This document shows positions 1-12,007 of a stretch of DNA of 64,000 nt, in pieces. The stretch is from positions 17,283 through 81,282 of the forward strand of contig VTPC01091030.1 in assembly GCA_011009095.1 (NCBI GenBank), read 5' to 3'. The position numbers were made by a program, and so were the translations under genes. The DNA comes from Ignelater luminosus (lineage: Eukaryota; Arthropoda; Insecta; Coleoptera; Elateridae). The notes under the pieces were generated by a model. The model ran no database searches, was not told the DNA's origin, and saw only the letters and a list, made by a program, of their open reading frames with translations. Numbering within the stretch: position 1 is the first letter of the stretch; every line of letters starts with the position of its first letter.

Positions 1-6
1 ATTTTA

Positions 7-1111
7 TTACTGCGTCTCATAAATGAAACAACAAAACTCTTTTTGATTTTCACTTATTTTTAATACTCTTCCTACATAGAACAGGTCTGCATCTGACCTT
101 TTGACCGCAAATTTCACAAGGACAAAGTCGTTTATATTGGGATCACTATTTAATACCAAATCCATAGCTGGTGGTGAAGGTGAAGGACAAAATTCACCAC
201 CTGAACTTTCATGATCAGACATTTCCAGTTCTGATTCCTCTGAAGACGAGGAAGGTAGGTCTAAGTCTAACACTAGCTTTTTTTAGATTTTTTTTCTTCT
301 TCTCTTCGCTCGAGATCCTCTTTCTGCATGCATGAAACTACTCTTCTCCTTTTATTTGGGTTCTCTTGGTGATCCTCGAAGCATGTGTTCCTTAAAGTGG
401 ACTCGAGGAAATACCATACCAGGGGGAAGAGCATGGCCCCGTGCACAGATAATATTGCAGGCTGTGACAAGCTGGCCTCTCTCAGCACTTGTAGCTGAGC
501 TGACTTGCTTGCAGCCTTTCTGCGCAATTACCCTCCTGAGAGACTGAACAGTTGTAAGTCCTGTCTCGTCTAAGTTAAAGATTCCTGATCCATCTCCAAA
601 AGAAGGATTTCTCATCATTACCCAATTGAGAGTATCAAAGAAGGTGTTAATGTTGTATTTATTAAAAGCTGTAGCTCTTAATAAGGAACAAGCCCCAGAG
701 TTTCGCAAACTAAGGCGAGGATGGTGCTTCATGAATCCAAAAGTCCATTCCTTACCAGGCATCTGGCATTCATAAATTATTTTTTTACAGCCATCTTATA
801 TGGCATTTTTTTAGGTCTCGCATGGTTAGGCCAAAGCACATTTTTGAAGATTCCAAAATAAAATCTTTCAATTTTTTCTCCTGCACATTTGTAAATACCT
901 GCCTGTTTCCAAAGTTCGGGGTGAACTTCATGTTATCTCCCAGGTCTCGGTATATTTTTACATATCTGGCAAGTGTTTGGAAAGATAAACCAGTGTCCTT
1001 AGCCACTCCTCTGACACTTTTGCCTTTTTCAACAACCTGCTTTACAGCTGCTTTCATTTGATCTTCACTGAATGTTCCTTTATCAAATTTTCTTTTTTTA
1101 TTTCGAGCCAC
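7..1111 (-). pseudogene. Internally deleted pogo/Tigger-like (DDE_1) transposase
   Basis: The minus strand reads, in broken frames, as a pogo-type transposase. 785-1111 encodes a basic start and a psq-type helix-turn-helix (residues about 15-55). 352-762 continues with the CENP-B-like region and the start of the DDE domain, including the first catalytic Asp in NLDETG and the conserved ATAFNK and PRVHF stretches. After about position 370 the middle of the catalytic domain, with the second and third acidic residues, is missing. The sequence jumps to a Lys/Arg/Glu-rich linker (about 275-370) and then to an acidic tail ending in the family's terminal DFVLVKF segment (7-273). Frames change near 775, 370 and 275. 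It cannot encode an active enzyme: this is an internally deleted, decayed copy. Confidence 0.8.
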
Positions 1112-1223
1112 TATCTGAAAAAATACAAAATAATTTGAAACATAATTATTAATTAAGTGCAGTTAGCCTATATTGTTTTCATACCAGGCTGAAGTGTATA
1201 TGCAAAGAAAAACTGATTACAGA

Positions 1224-2310
1224 CTATATGATAAGCTTACTGGCATGTCTCACAGTGGACGCGCTCAGGTGTCTCACAGTGGACAACCCTCTCCTACATT
1301 TTGTTCTGGTATTATCTGCCCTGGTCTCAGCTGCGTAGGTAGGTAGGCGTAGGCATGTTTTATAAATGCGTGACTTTGTTTCAGTTGTCATATGTGCTTT
1401 CCATATGACGTTCTGTATGCAGCCTGCTATTGTTAGTCTCGTTTGTTTTTCACCTTCTCTATTTCTATTTTGTTGGGATGAAATGTTTACTCCCAGGTTA
1501 TCAAAGGACATTACTTGCTCAATTGGTTTATCCTTGATCACTAATTTGCATCTAACCGTCTCTTTAGCTATGACCATTGATTTTGTTTGGTTGGTAGAGA
1601 TTTCCATGTTACAGTTTTGGCTGTCTAGGTGAAAGGTGTACACCAGTCTTTGTAAGTCATTCTCATTATCAGACACTAACAGTGCATCATTTGCATAGCA
1701 TAAAATTTTTACGTTTTCATTGTTCAATGGATGGCCTTCTCCCATTTTTTTTACTTTTTCAATAATCTGGTCCATTATTAGATGAAATAGCAGAGGACTT
1801 GAGGAGTCTCCTTGTCTTGATATTGGTATTTTTCTGGTAAGGCCTTTGTTGCGACTTTGTCAAATGCCTTTGTGGGGTTTACAAAGCATAAATAAGCTAG
1901 TTTTGAGTATTCTATTACTTTTCCACTAATTGCCTTAGGATGAAGATAGTGTCTGTCATTGAACGGTTTTTTTGAAAGCCCTGCTGTTCTTCTGATATGC
2001 TGTGGTGCATGTTGATAATGTCTCCAATCACCTTTGTAAATAGTTTCATGGTAGAGCAGAGTAGGGTAATGCCTCTGTAATCTTCCAGTTTCTTTTTGTC
2101 GCCTTTCTTAAATATAGATATCGTGATGCGTTGTTTGCAATCAGGGGAGTTTTCCCGGTCGTTACTATTTTTCGGAAGAGCGTTTTGAATTGTTCTACTA
2201 GTTCCTCTCCCCCATATTTTATCAATTCTTTAGACAGCTCATATGATCTGGGGACTTTTTGGTTTTTTGGTCTACTAATGGCATTTTGCAGCAAGTTTTC
2301 GTTTTTCAAC
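1224..2310 (-). pseudogene. Non-LTR retrotransposon reverse transcriptase relic
   Basis: Read on the minus strand, 2310 to about 2046 encodes the KELIKYGGEELVEQFKTLF stretch typical of the region before RT motif 1. It continues in shifted frames through an EDYRGITLL motif, an FQKNRSMTD motif and an FDKVATKAL motif (1800-2100). 1224-1775 then has the RT active-site box as YANDALL (canonical Y-x-D-D, with the first Asp replaced by Asn), followed by the C-terminal IYKTCLRLPTYAAETR segment. Several frameshifts and the altered active site mark it as dead. The endonuclease part is missing, as in 5'-truncated non-LTR copies. The clade (RTE-like or other) is not certain. Confidence 0.75.
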
Positions 2311-2334
2311 ACTAAATTTATTGCAAAATGTGGA

Positions 2335-2580
2335 AATATGCAAGAGCTGAGTATCAAATATTCAATGAGGCCTGGGAGAGAACCAAACCAAGCTTATCTA
2401 TATCATAACTGCATTCTTGCGCTGTACATAATCCGGAAAAGCAGAATGTTGAAACTAAAGCGAAAAATAGCATTGTCATTAAATCTAAAAAATAAATTTC
2501 TAAATAAGAAGATAATATAAAGAACATTTTTAGCTTACCTCTTTCCTTAAAGCTTATAACATAGATAAAAAAATAATTCT
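2335..2580 (-). pseudogene. Relic of the LRR-gene first exon and its upstream flank
   Basis: This stretch aligns by eye with 9985-10310, the first exon and upstream flank of the LRR gene, in the same orientation. Matching blocks include the Cys-codon region (tgcattcttg, then catgatccagaaa versus cataatccggaaa), the signal-peptide region, and a flank of about 60 bp (aaataatataaagaa, then ccttccttaaaggttataa versus ctttccttaaagcttataa). About 90 bp of exon is missing in the middle and no coding frame survives. It abuts the non-LTR relic on its left. Confidence 0.7.
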
Positions 2581-4776
2581 TGTTTATAGACGTTGATCTC
2601 GTCGCCTTAGGTTCTATAGCGATTTAGTTCATACTAATACGTATGGTGGCGCTGTAAAAAGTTTCAATTTGAAATCAAGTAGTGAAGTAGTCTAATGGCA
2701 ATAAATTATCGTTTTTCTTTACGTACGAAATCGATTTGTCAGTTATTGTATTAGTTAATTTTTGAAGTAAAATAATACCGTTTGTTGTATTAACATATTT
2801 TTGTTATTAATTGTGTTTTGTTAAATACTTATGATAGATCTCTTTTATATTCTATCTTTACACTTTTGAATAAAATACTTCAATTGCTCCAAAGTTCTTC
2901 TTGTTATTATTGTTATTTATAAAATAAATTAGCCACCAACAATTGCCGAACTGAGTCAATCTCACCTTTTTTAACTCGGGAAGGTTCGAATCAGTGAGGA
3001 AGAGCTTGGCGGTCTTTTTAGTATTAATTTGTTTCATAGATTAGATCCTGAAGATTTCCACCATTTAAGCCAAAGCAATTATATCCATTCCCATTTGCCA
3101 TCGAGCTAACTTTGGAAAATCTCAGTTGACTAATTGCAACCATTTAGATTTGTTAGCCGCTTAGCTTCAGGCGTAACAAATCTTGAGAATCATAGAGCTG
3201 GAATGCAAATCCCGCACGCAACCGTTAGAGTACGACACAATCCTCAATGCCTTCACTGTATGAGAATTCGAGCTACTCTAAGAATTTGCTAGAGCCATCC
3301 CCTATTAAGATGGTTTAGCTACGGAACTGGAAATGTTGCAAGAAACACCAAATTTAGCTTGCTATTTAGCTAATCCTTTCAAATTCTTTACTACTTTTTG
3401 GTTTGTTACTGGGTATTCCTAGAGGAAGTCTAAATCATTTATTTTTTGCAAACTGGTTCTTATGTACAGTTAAAATACTATGCAAGCAGTTTTACACTGA
3501 CAATAAGTAAGTAATTTCAGCTAAATGAATACGTGTCTTATGTTTACAATTTTATGGTACCCATAAATTTGTAGAATTCTAAGAAATGCTTATAAATTGT
3601 TTTATGTAAACATTGCTATCCAGAATCATTGAGAATAAGGCCCAAAACGCATATGTACATTAAAAAAATAGATAGTAACAACTTGAACAACGTACGTTGA
3701 ATATATAGTAAAGTAGCAGCAATGGGAAGGGAGGCTCGTAGCTTCTCTTCGTCAAAATAACTCCTTTTAGAAATAAGCACAATCCAAGAATTCTTCAGTT
3801 GTAATTTTCCTATTTTAATCAACTTTTTATCAAATGCTTGCCTCTTAAAATAGTTAAACCTAGAATGTGTTGTGTGACCAATTGAATCTACCTCATCAGC
3901 CTAAACGTGGTAACGTACATTTGTTAAACACCCAGAAATATTTACTGTATAAATTATGATAAAACCTTTTGCAAAGATATAGAAAATTATTGCATTTTAC
4001 CATAAAGTTATTTTAAAAAAAGGACTTACTTCCGCTGCCGGTGCTGATTTCCAAAAAACGCATAACATATTATACCGAAGCAGGTGTATGCAACATGACC
4101 TCGCCTTGCAAAATACTTACTCGAAAGAACCTCTTATTGGTCTTACCCAGCTAAACTCAGCAGCAGCTTTGAGTTCAGGAAAGGAGGTTATATAAATAAT
4201 ACAAGTACACTTTTATAAAACAAAATATATTGAAATCAAAGTTAAAACGAATTCACAGATCAGAAGCAAACAATAGAAAATCAATCATAATACATCTATA
4301 TAACAATTAAATATTCTTAAATCAAGAGCAGACAGTAATTGAAGTAATCAAATAAAACATACACAGGTCCAATCAACAAAGATATTGTTCAAAATTCGAC
4401 AAAGTTAAATTAAATTAAATGTTGCAACTAAATTTTACAAAGCAAATAACCTCAACTATGGGGTTAACAAAACACACAGTATAAAATGCGGCTGTTTTCG
4501 TAGCTCTTATTCTGGTTTCAATATATATGATTAAATAACTATCTCTATGCAATTTGATGATGCGAAAACACATTAATGAAAAACTTTTAAGCAAAAATCA
4601 AGATATTTCAAGGCTTTGTAATCTCAGGCTCAAAACATAATAATGAGAACAAAACAGTGAATCTTACAATATGCAGTTACCATAAAGCTTGTAACATAAG
4701 CGCTTCCTAAACTGATCTTTAGTTATTGAATTTGTTCTTTTCTTGCACGTTTCTCTGTAAAATATATGAATTATAG
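2581..4776. other. AT-rich stretch without recognisable gene
   Basis: No frame longer than about 68 codons and no recognisable protein similarity. Scattered homopolymer and AT-rich tracts only. Nothing else seen. Confidence 0.6.
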
Positions 4777-5290
4777 ATGATAAAAGGTCGGATTCGCCGG
4801 CAGATTATAAGTACAAAATATTTTCAGAAAAATTGGGCGGCCAGCGAGAGTGAAGTGGGGACGAGAACGGGACTTTGTGTTTGCGAGGCGAACCAATCGT
4901 GGGTTTGGATGCTGAAGGGAGAGTTTGGAGAAGCTCGTGTTCGGTGTGCTCGCATCTCGATGACTTTTTTAGGTAAAGAGGGACGCAATGTATTGCAGCT
5001 GAGAATATTCAAGAAATATTTCAGAAAAGGCCGGAAGTAAGTGGCAGAGTGGGAATGATGTATAGGAGGTACGAGCTAGTGATGCTGTAGCTTGGTGTTT
5101 TGTCTCGCTTAGGTAGTTTTGAGACGTTCGTGGTCTTGTAACGGCCGCCTCCGGCGACCGCTGCTCGGGCTGTGCCCTCGTTTGGGCCGCATTTAGCGGC
5201 TCCTCCTCGACTTTTTCTCTTTCTTCTCGTTCGGGTTTTGTCCTTATTCGGATCGCCTTCGGCACCCCGGCTAGAAAACACTAGATAATG
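4777..5290. other. Short GC-richer patch, no supported gene
   Basis: Overlapping short frames occur on both strands. 5140-5280 is clearly richer in G and C than its flanks and reads as Arg/Lys/Glu-rich peptide in two minus-strand frames. There is no domain, signal peptide or splice evidence to choose between them, so no gene is called. Confidence 0.45.
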
Positions 5291-7289
5291 CTGAGGTGAA
5301 CTTTAAAATTAATAACGTTGTTATTTATTGGACCATAGAAGTGAAATTTGCAGAGTATTTAGAAAAAGCCCCTCTTTAACAGGACATTTTAAAACCAAGC
5401 GAATAACTTTTTCGGACGCTCACCAGTGGCGTGCAATTTTATTTGGATTTAGCAACTATTTCAAAACATCCTGTGTATACGAATAAAGATATCGGCAAGC
5501 AAGAAATTGTTTCCTACTCTACTAACAATGGTCTTTTCGACGCCGCAATAAAATTTCGTGTGACTGAGCCCCCTTCAATTTCCCCCATTTAACCCAATGT
5601 AAAATAATAGATAAGCAGAGGTCTCTTGCAAGAGCTTACCTGCCGTTTTATATTTTTCCATCCGGATTGATACAGCATCGGCGTAACGACAAAGGTGGCA
5701 GCTACCTATCTACTTTAGAAAGACGTTAATTGTCCCATTAGGAAGGGCGTCAGGGGCGTACGAAGTCGGGGTACATTCGTCTCTTTTCGGCTCGTTCCGG
5801 GCAAACCGTAAAAGTTATGGAGAAACTGATAATTCTACAAACATCAACACACAGGGCCTTATACAGTCCCATTATAAAATCGGATCTATCGGTCACGGGG
5901 AAGGGAGGGGGGCAAATTATTCTTCCTTAAAAATCAGGATTTTCCCCTATTTAAGTTTGACGCAGGTGGTGCATGTAGCACTACCCAACCTATCCATTAG
6001 TATCCGAATCGCGATTAATTACTTATAAATAAGCGCTCCAGGTGAAGTTAAAGGAGGTCCCGACCCCCCAGTTCCAGAACCAGGGTTTTCGAATTTCTGA
6101 GATTTTTTAATTGAAACGCGTGTAACGGCGGAAAGCTACACCGACGGTATGAATCTTATCTCCCGATCTTCTTTTGTTTTGATACGGAGTTCCATTTTGC
6201 ACTACTTTCGATTTCTTGCTTTTTTGACCCGGAAGATGGCGCTTTTCGGGGTACCAACCTTAATATGCAATTAAAGACAATCGATGGGGCTATCGATTGA
6301 TGCAAACCGTTTTGATTAAATACCACAAATAAAAGCGCTATAAAACGTCAAAGATACATCATGTCGATTTTTTTTAAATAACTGTATCCACAAACAGTCG
6401 AACCGGATCCAAATAAAAGCCTATACTGTAGTCTACACAACAAAGAAAGTCCCAAATCGATACGACTCTTAGTTCCCGAGGTACAGTACAAAACGTTTCG
6501 TGTTTGGTTTTCCGGGGTTGGGGGGAGAAAAGCAAACGCGACTCCGATCGTTTTTGCGCACAGCTATTGAGAAAGGTCGGTTCTATATAGGACTTGAATA
6601 CGAGATGATTCGGATAATTTAGAACATTTTCGTGAAATTGGGAATTTATGATCGAGCCGGACCTGCATGGCTTTCCGAGCGGTAATTGATGGTGCCCCGG
6701 GACACCCTAAGTATGCATGTTGAATTTGGTCCTCTTAGCTCTTTTCTTTCTCGTTCTATAAATTTTTTTCGTTCGAGATGGGAATCTCCCCTAGCGCCGC
6801 CCCTGGTAGAGGTAGAACTTCGTTTTAGCGGTTGTCGTACGTAAGCCCACTATGGGAAGCACCATCCCAAAAGAGGTCTAGATATTTTTTAAAAACACAA
6901 TTTGCCCCCCTTCTGCCCGACGCCTGTTGAACCAACCTCAAGTTTGGTCAGCTCAAAATAATGGAGGGGACATCCCAAAAACAGCGCTTTTATCCAAACT
7001 CCTCTAAGGACCAGGCGGTTTTTCCACGTTTGCTCCCGCCGTTTTACCGGGGAGGGGGGTAACGGTGCAAGGTCGGTATTGGGCCCAAGGGGGATGGTAT
7101 ACTTAAACATTAACGAAATCTGCCTGGTAGTTTTTGAAATCTAGAAATCGAGTATGACCCGCTAGTTCTCCGAACCTACTGGGTGCTTAATGAAAACCGC
7201 TTAAATGCATAATACCACCACTAAACCCTATCGATCGCACCCGGTCCTGTTCGAAGGCAATTGCCCCTTTGTGTGATGTTATTTTATAC
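5291..7289. other. ORF-poor block of different base composition
   Basis: About 2 kb immediately downstream of the LRR gene's end has no long frame on either strand. By eye it is richer in G and C, with many runs of C or G, than the AT-rich DNA on both sides. No transposase, polymerase or RNA gene was recognised. It could be a non-autonomous or heavily decayed mobile sequence. Confidence 0.4.
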
Positions 7290-10200
7290 TTATGGTCTGG
7301 GATTATATACCAAATATAGAGAATTCGTAACTAACTTTGTCAAATTCGATAACTGTTCGAAATTATAAACTGATAGTTTAGAAAGTGGATTATAAATATG
7401 CAAGAATTTTAAGGTGGATGGCCTGAAAACATTTTTGTCTATTTTATCTATTTTGTTATGTGACAAGTCGAGTGCGACAAGGCTGCTCATGTCAGCGAAG
7501 AGATTTAGTTCGATACTCTCAATTTCATTCCACGCTAGATACAACTCTTCAACTGTACATCCCAAAAAGCTATTTCTTTTAAGTGTGGTTAGTTTATTTC
7601 CACTTAGGTCGAGGTTGAGGAGATGTAGGCCATCAAATGCTTGGGAATCAATTAATGTTATTTTGTTTTTGTGTAAATCTAATATTTCAAGTGTAGATAT
7701 TGAAAAGACATTTCTATCGACTCTACGTAGCTTATTTCCCCTTAAACCTAGTGCACGTAGACTACTCAAATTATTAAAGCCATAAGGCTCAATATCAGCA
7801 ATCTCATTGTTAGCTAAGCTTAATATTTCAAGTGCAGATCCTGCAAAACTGTTTTTACCTATTTTTGCTATTTTATTACTTTGTAAATTAAGTTTTAATA
7901 GATTTTGCGTATTAGTAGGTTCAAGGGCCGAAATTCTGTTATTACTCAAATACAATGTACGAAGTGACCCAGAAAATGAAGGAATCTTATTTAAATAATT
8001 AAAGCCTAGACGGAGCTCTTGAAGGTTACTAAATTTTTCGAAGAATTCTTGTTCAATAAAAGTAATTTGATTCTTGTAAAGATTTAGTTTTTGAAGTGTG
8101 AAAGTTGAGAACAGATCTAGATTAATTTTGGTTATGTTGTTATTTTGCAAACTAAGCTCCGTGAGATTGTTTAAGTTTATAAACGCATCAAGTTCAATTG
8201 TAGCAATATTGTTGTCGTCTATACTTAATATCTGAATTGCCGATCCAGAAAAAAATGTTTTTCAATTTTTGTTAAAGGATTGTTATTCAAAGACAGTTCA
8301 TGAAGAGAGATAGCTCCATCAAAAGCTTTGGAGTCAATCGTTTTAATTTTATTAGAAGATAAATGGAGGTGTTCAAGTGAAGGTATAGAAAACGAGTTTG
8401 CATAGATAGTACTAATTTCGTTATCACTCAGATCCAAAAACTGAAGATGACTGACATTAGTAAAAGCGTCAGGCTCAATTATATCTATGTAGTTAAACGT
8501 CAAGGATAGTTTTTGAACTAGGGATCCTGAAAACATGTTTTGAGAGATATTATTCAACTTGTTATTTGATAACTCAAGTTCAAAAGGATTCCTTAAATTT
8601 ATAAAAGCTTTACAGTCAATAACTTCAATCAAATTATAGCTCACATCTAATGTACGCATAAAAGATCCAGAAAAAGTGTCTTTTTCTATTCTTGCCAGTT
8701 TGTTAAAGCTTAAATCAAGCTCTTGAAGATTGTTAAGAGTACTAAATGATTTCGGCTCAATGGCCTCGATGTGATTGTGTGATAGATATAAGTTTCGTAC
8801 TATAGATCCCTTGAGAGTGGTTGAATTAATTTTATTTATTTTGTTATAATTGAGATGGATTTCATTAATTTTGTTTAAACTGTTGGATTGTATCGTTATA
8901 ATTCGATTACCATCTAAAACAAGCTTTTGAATAGTACTGTTTGAAAATGTGGATGCTTTGATTTCAGTTAGTTTGTTGTCTAGTAAATCAAGTTCATCAA
9001 GATAGTCCATTTCCGAGAAAGTCGCGGGACCGATGACTTCAATACCATTTGTTGGCATGTTAATTACACGGATTGGAAACTCTAAAACAAATAATTAAAT
9101 GTTAGTTTACTTAATGTATTGTATAATTTAGTAGATTTTGATGTAATCTACAACTAAAGAATTAAATCAAAATGGTGGTGTTGTACTATACTTAAAACAG
9201 TTCTTAGATTATACTTATGATTATGATAGTATTGAGATCGCAAAACTGCACATCAGTATATAAACCTCTATCTGCTTGTATTATTTGACAATGTTCTTTT
9301 GTTTACAGTTAAATACAGATCAGAAGTATATTTATTTAGGTAAGTAACATGCAGCTCATGAATCAACAACAGGCAGTATTGGAAACTCTTGGAAAAAACT
9401 TCTTGATAGTCGAACAATAAGTTAGTTGGTTGTTTGATCTTGTATAGGTTTTCAGAAACTTCTTTGGTTTGAACAAATTAATTATTTACATTACCATAAT
9501 AAAGTAATTAATATTTGATGCTATGATGTAACAATTTCCAGGACAATACAACCAATAAATAAGCTAAACCGGTTTCTATAGTTAGCAACACAATTTTGAA
9601 ATATTCAAACTATTATCTTGTCTTTCAAAGACAACGCAAAACAGTTTTCGTTATACGGTTAATGTGCTTTATAATAATTTATGGCTTATCAGCTAGGTTA
9701 ACACAATCATCTTTTATAAGTACAAATAATAGGTACCTATTTGACCTGAGATAAAACAATCTAAACATTTTTTATTTTTTATAGAAATTCAATGTTAAAA
9801 CGCTTTCTGATTATTATAAATTTCCTAGTTTGAAAAATTGAACTAAATAATACATACCATTTGTTGTTTTCCCAAGAATCGTTATGCTATGCTCTTTTTT
9901 ATGTGACAATTTCCCAATGTTTGAGAAATAAATTGATAGAGTTCCAAGTTCCGGCAAGAACATCAACAACAAATTTATTGATAAATCCAGAAATTTGCAA
10001 CGGGTGAGTTCTAAATATTCAATTACTCTTGGGATGGAACCATACCGAGTTAGAGTTGCACTTATTTCATTTTTCACTTGTTCGATCGATGTTAAATTAA
10101 AACAATAAATTTCACGAAATTTATCTACATCGTAAGTGCATTCTTGTGCCGCACATGATCCAGAAAGATATATTATTAAAATTAAAGAGAAAATCAGCAT
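7290..10200 (-). CDS. Secreted leucine-rich-repeat protein, two exons, one frameshift
   Basis: Exon 1 (10200-9858) begins MLIFSLILIIYLSGSCAAQ, a clear signal peptide, followed by a Cys-containing N-terminal cap. The donor is atg|gtatgt. Exon 2 starts at 9082 after tgttttag, in matching phase (1), giving the junction TTN-E-FPIRVIN and running straight into the repeats. Exon 2 carries more than 20 repeats of about 24 residues of the typical extracellular type (LxxLxLxxNxIxxIxxxxF). No transmembrane segment or second domain follows; it stops at 7290. The intron is 775 bp (9083-9857). Near 8250 the frame breaks inside a run of seven A (8249-8255): 9082-8260 and 8240-7290 join as one repeat protein if a single base is restored. 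Either the gene is recently inactivated or the base is a sequencing error. The role is unknown; such proteins are usually receptors' ectodomain relatives or matrix/immune binding proteins. Confidence 0.82.
9858..10200 (-). other. LRR gene exon 1 (signal peptide and N-terminal cap)
   Basis: This is 343 bp, 114 codons plus one base. The first 18-19 residues form a hydrophobic leader ending in SCAAQ, a good cleavage site. A Cys pair (ECTYD and EIYCF) follows, as expected for an LRR N-terminal cap. The donor lies at 9857-9856. Confidence 0.8.
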
Positions 10201-10807
10201 TGTCTTTCAATCTAAAAAATTGATAAATTTGTAGATAGAAAAATAATATAAAGAATATTTTTAGTGTACACCTCCTTCCTTAAAGGTTATAATTAGCAAA
10301 CAACAGATTAGTTAGTTTCTGCACTAAAGATCTGAACTGCACTTGTAAGATCGTTATGTAATACACTATAACACCACTCTTCATATCACATACTATACCT
10401 GCAACCGTGTTTTATTTGTTAGTAGAGTGTAAGCAAGATACAATTATTAAGAGTGGGGAAATTTATTGTTAGCAGAGATTTCAGAAAGTTAAAACAATAC
10501 GAGTTTATCCTGGTGAAAGGTCAGGGATTTATTTGCATTTTTCATATTTTGTAGTCTGTTTCATAAATTATCTTTCAACTGTATATTTAATAATGTTTTG
10601 ATGTTGAATGATAAAAACGACTGAGCAAAAATGACAGTAAAATTGAAAAAAATTAAAAGCGGAGCATAATTTTAACAAATCGAATTTTCGGCACCTCTAA
10701 GCAGACGGTGCAGTAGATTTTGTAATACTTTAGTCTTACTTATCTGGAATTAAATGTTTCTTGTTAGACTACATATCTTCTTTTTCTAAATTTTCTTGCG
10801 TATTCTA
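10201..10807. other. Upstream region of the LRR gene
   Basis: AT-rich, without frames. 10205-10310 is the flank duplicated at 2335-2580, so it may hold the promoter. No TATA box could be assigned confidently. Confidence 0.4.
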
Positions 10808-10838
10808 AAGGGTTTTCCAATAAGAGGTGTTATTTTGA
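10808..10838 (+). repeat. Left terminal inverted repeat, mariner-like copy 1
   Basis: 31 bp, pairs with 12082-12112 with one mismatch near the outer end, preceded by TA. Confidence 0.92.
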
Positions 10839-10921
10839 ATAGCCCGCTATTTCGGTAGATGTCACTTTTGAAGCTATCATTTTTTGACATTTGACAAGTA
10901 GAAACTACGCCATTAATAAAT

Positions 10922-12007
10922 ATGGAACGATACACGCTTCAACAACGCATTGAAATTATTAAAATTCACTATAAAAATGGTGAAAATTTGGCAGAGACGG
11001 TTCGTAAAACTCGAACATTTTTGGGTCACCGTGAAGCACCTTGTCGGACCGCAATACAGAAATTGGTGAAAAAATTCGAGCTCTTGGGACAAGTTAGTGA
11101 TGTGAAGAATAAAACCCGTGCACGTCGCTCAAGAACAGCCGAGAATATTGCTGTTGTAGCCGAAAGTGTTAAAGAAAACCCAGGTTTGTCCATTCCTCGT
11201 CGTTCTTTGGAATTAGCCATTCCACAAACGTCATTACACCGTATTTTGCATAAAGATTTGGGTCTTAAGGCTTATAAAGTCCAGTTAACACAAGAACTCA
11301 AGCCGGCCGATCATCAACAACGTCGTGTCTTTGCTGATTGGGTCGTTGAAATGCATGAAAATGATCCAGAATTCCATCGAAAAATCATCTTGAGTGATGA
11401 GGCCCATTTCCACCTCGGTGGCTTCGTCAACAAGCAAAATTGTCGGATCTGGGGCTCAGAAAATCCAAGAGTTATTGTTGAAAAGTCTCTCTATCCTCAA
11501 CGTGTGACTGTTTGGTGCGGTTTATGGTCCGGCGGAGTCATTGGACCTTACTTTTTCGAAAATGAGGCTGGAGCAACAGTTACGGTGACTGAATTGCGCT
11601 ATCGAGAGATGATTAACGATTTTTTATGGCCGGAATTGGATGGTATTGATCTGGACAACGTTTACTTTCAACAAGACGGCGCTACGTGCCACACAAGCAA
11701 CGAAACCATTGATCTTTTACGGAAAAAGTTTCCGGACCGTGTTATCTCTCGAAGAGGTGATCACAATTGGCCACCGAGATCTTGTGATTTAACACCTTGC
11801 GACTTCTTTCTTTGGGGCCACGTGAAAGAGAAGGTCTACGCCAACAGCCCAGCGTCGATTCAAGACCTCAAAGATGGAATTCGTGAGGCTATCGAGGACA
11901 TAGGGCAGCCACTTTGCGATTTGGTTATGGAAAATTTCATGAAAAGGATATTGTCCTGTAAGCGTGGTCGTGGTGGTCATTTGCCTGATGTTATTTTCCA
12001 CTATTAA
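10922..12007 (+). CDS. Mariner-like transposase, 361 aa, DD36D
   Basis: It cuts and pastes its own element by binding the terminal repeats and acting in the nucleus as a DDE-type enzyme. Residues 1-115 form the two helix-turn-helix DNA-binding regions (first around 8-55, second around 72-112). The catalytic domain follows: D159 in ILSDEAHFH, D252 in FQQDGATCH and D289 in WPPRSCDL, which leads into the family's TPCDFFLWG motif. There are 36 residues between D252 and D289, against 34 in classical mariner. Length is typical of the superfamily and the frame is open, so the protein could be active. The start is the first ATG, 114 bp inside the left end. It differs from the 38066-39151 copy at one residue seen by eye (N19 here, T19 there). 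Minus-strand frames within it are shadows. Confidence 0.95.
   Translation: MERYTLQQRIEIIKIHYKNGENLAETVRKTRTFLGHREAPCRTAIQKLVKKFELLGQVSDVKNKTRARRSRTAENIAVVAESVKENPGLSIPRRSLELAIPQTSLHRILHKDLGLKAYKVQLTQELKPADHQQRRVFADWVVEMHENDPEFHRKIILSDEAHFHLGGFVNKQNCRIWGSENPRVIVEKSLYPQRVTVWCGLWSGGVIGPYFFENEAGATVTVTELRYREMINDFLWPELDGIDLDNVYFQQDGATCHTSNETIDLLRKKFPDRVISRRGDHNWPPRSCDLTPCDFFLWGHVKEKVYANSPASIQDLKDGIREAIEDIGQPLCDLVMENFMKRILSCKRGRGGHLPDVIFHY

Noticed and set aside
2975-3000. tRNA-like B-box (ggttcgaatc)
   Set aside because: No A-box or cloverleaf could be drawn around it.
4969-5281. Two overlapping charged minus-strand frames in a GC-rich patch
   Set aside because: No domain, leader or splice support; both frames look equally plausible, as expected for composition alone.
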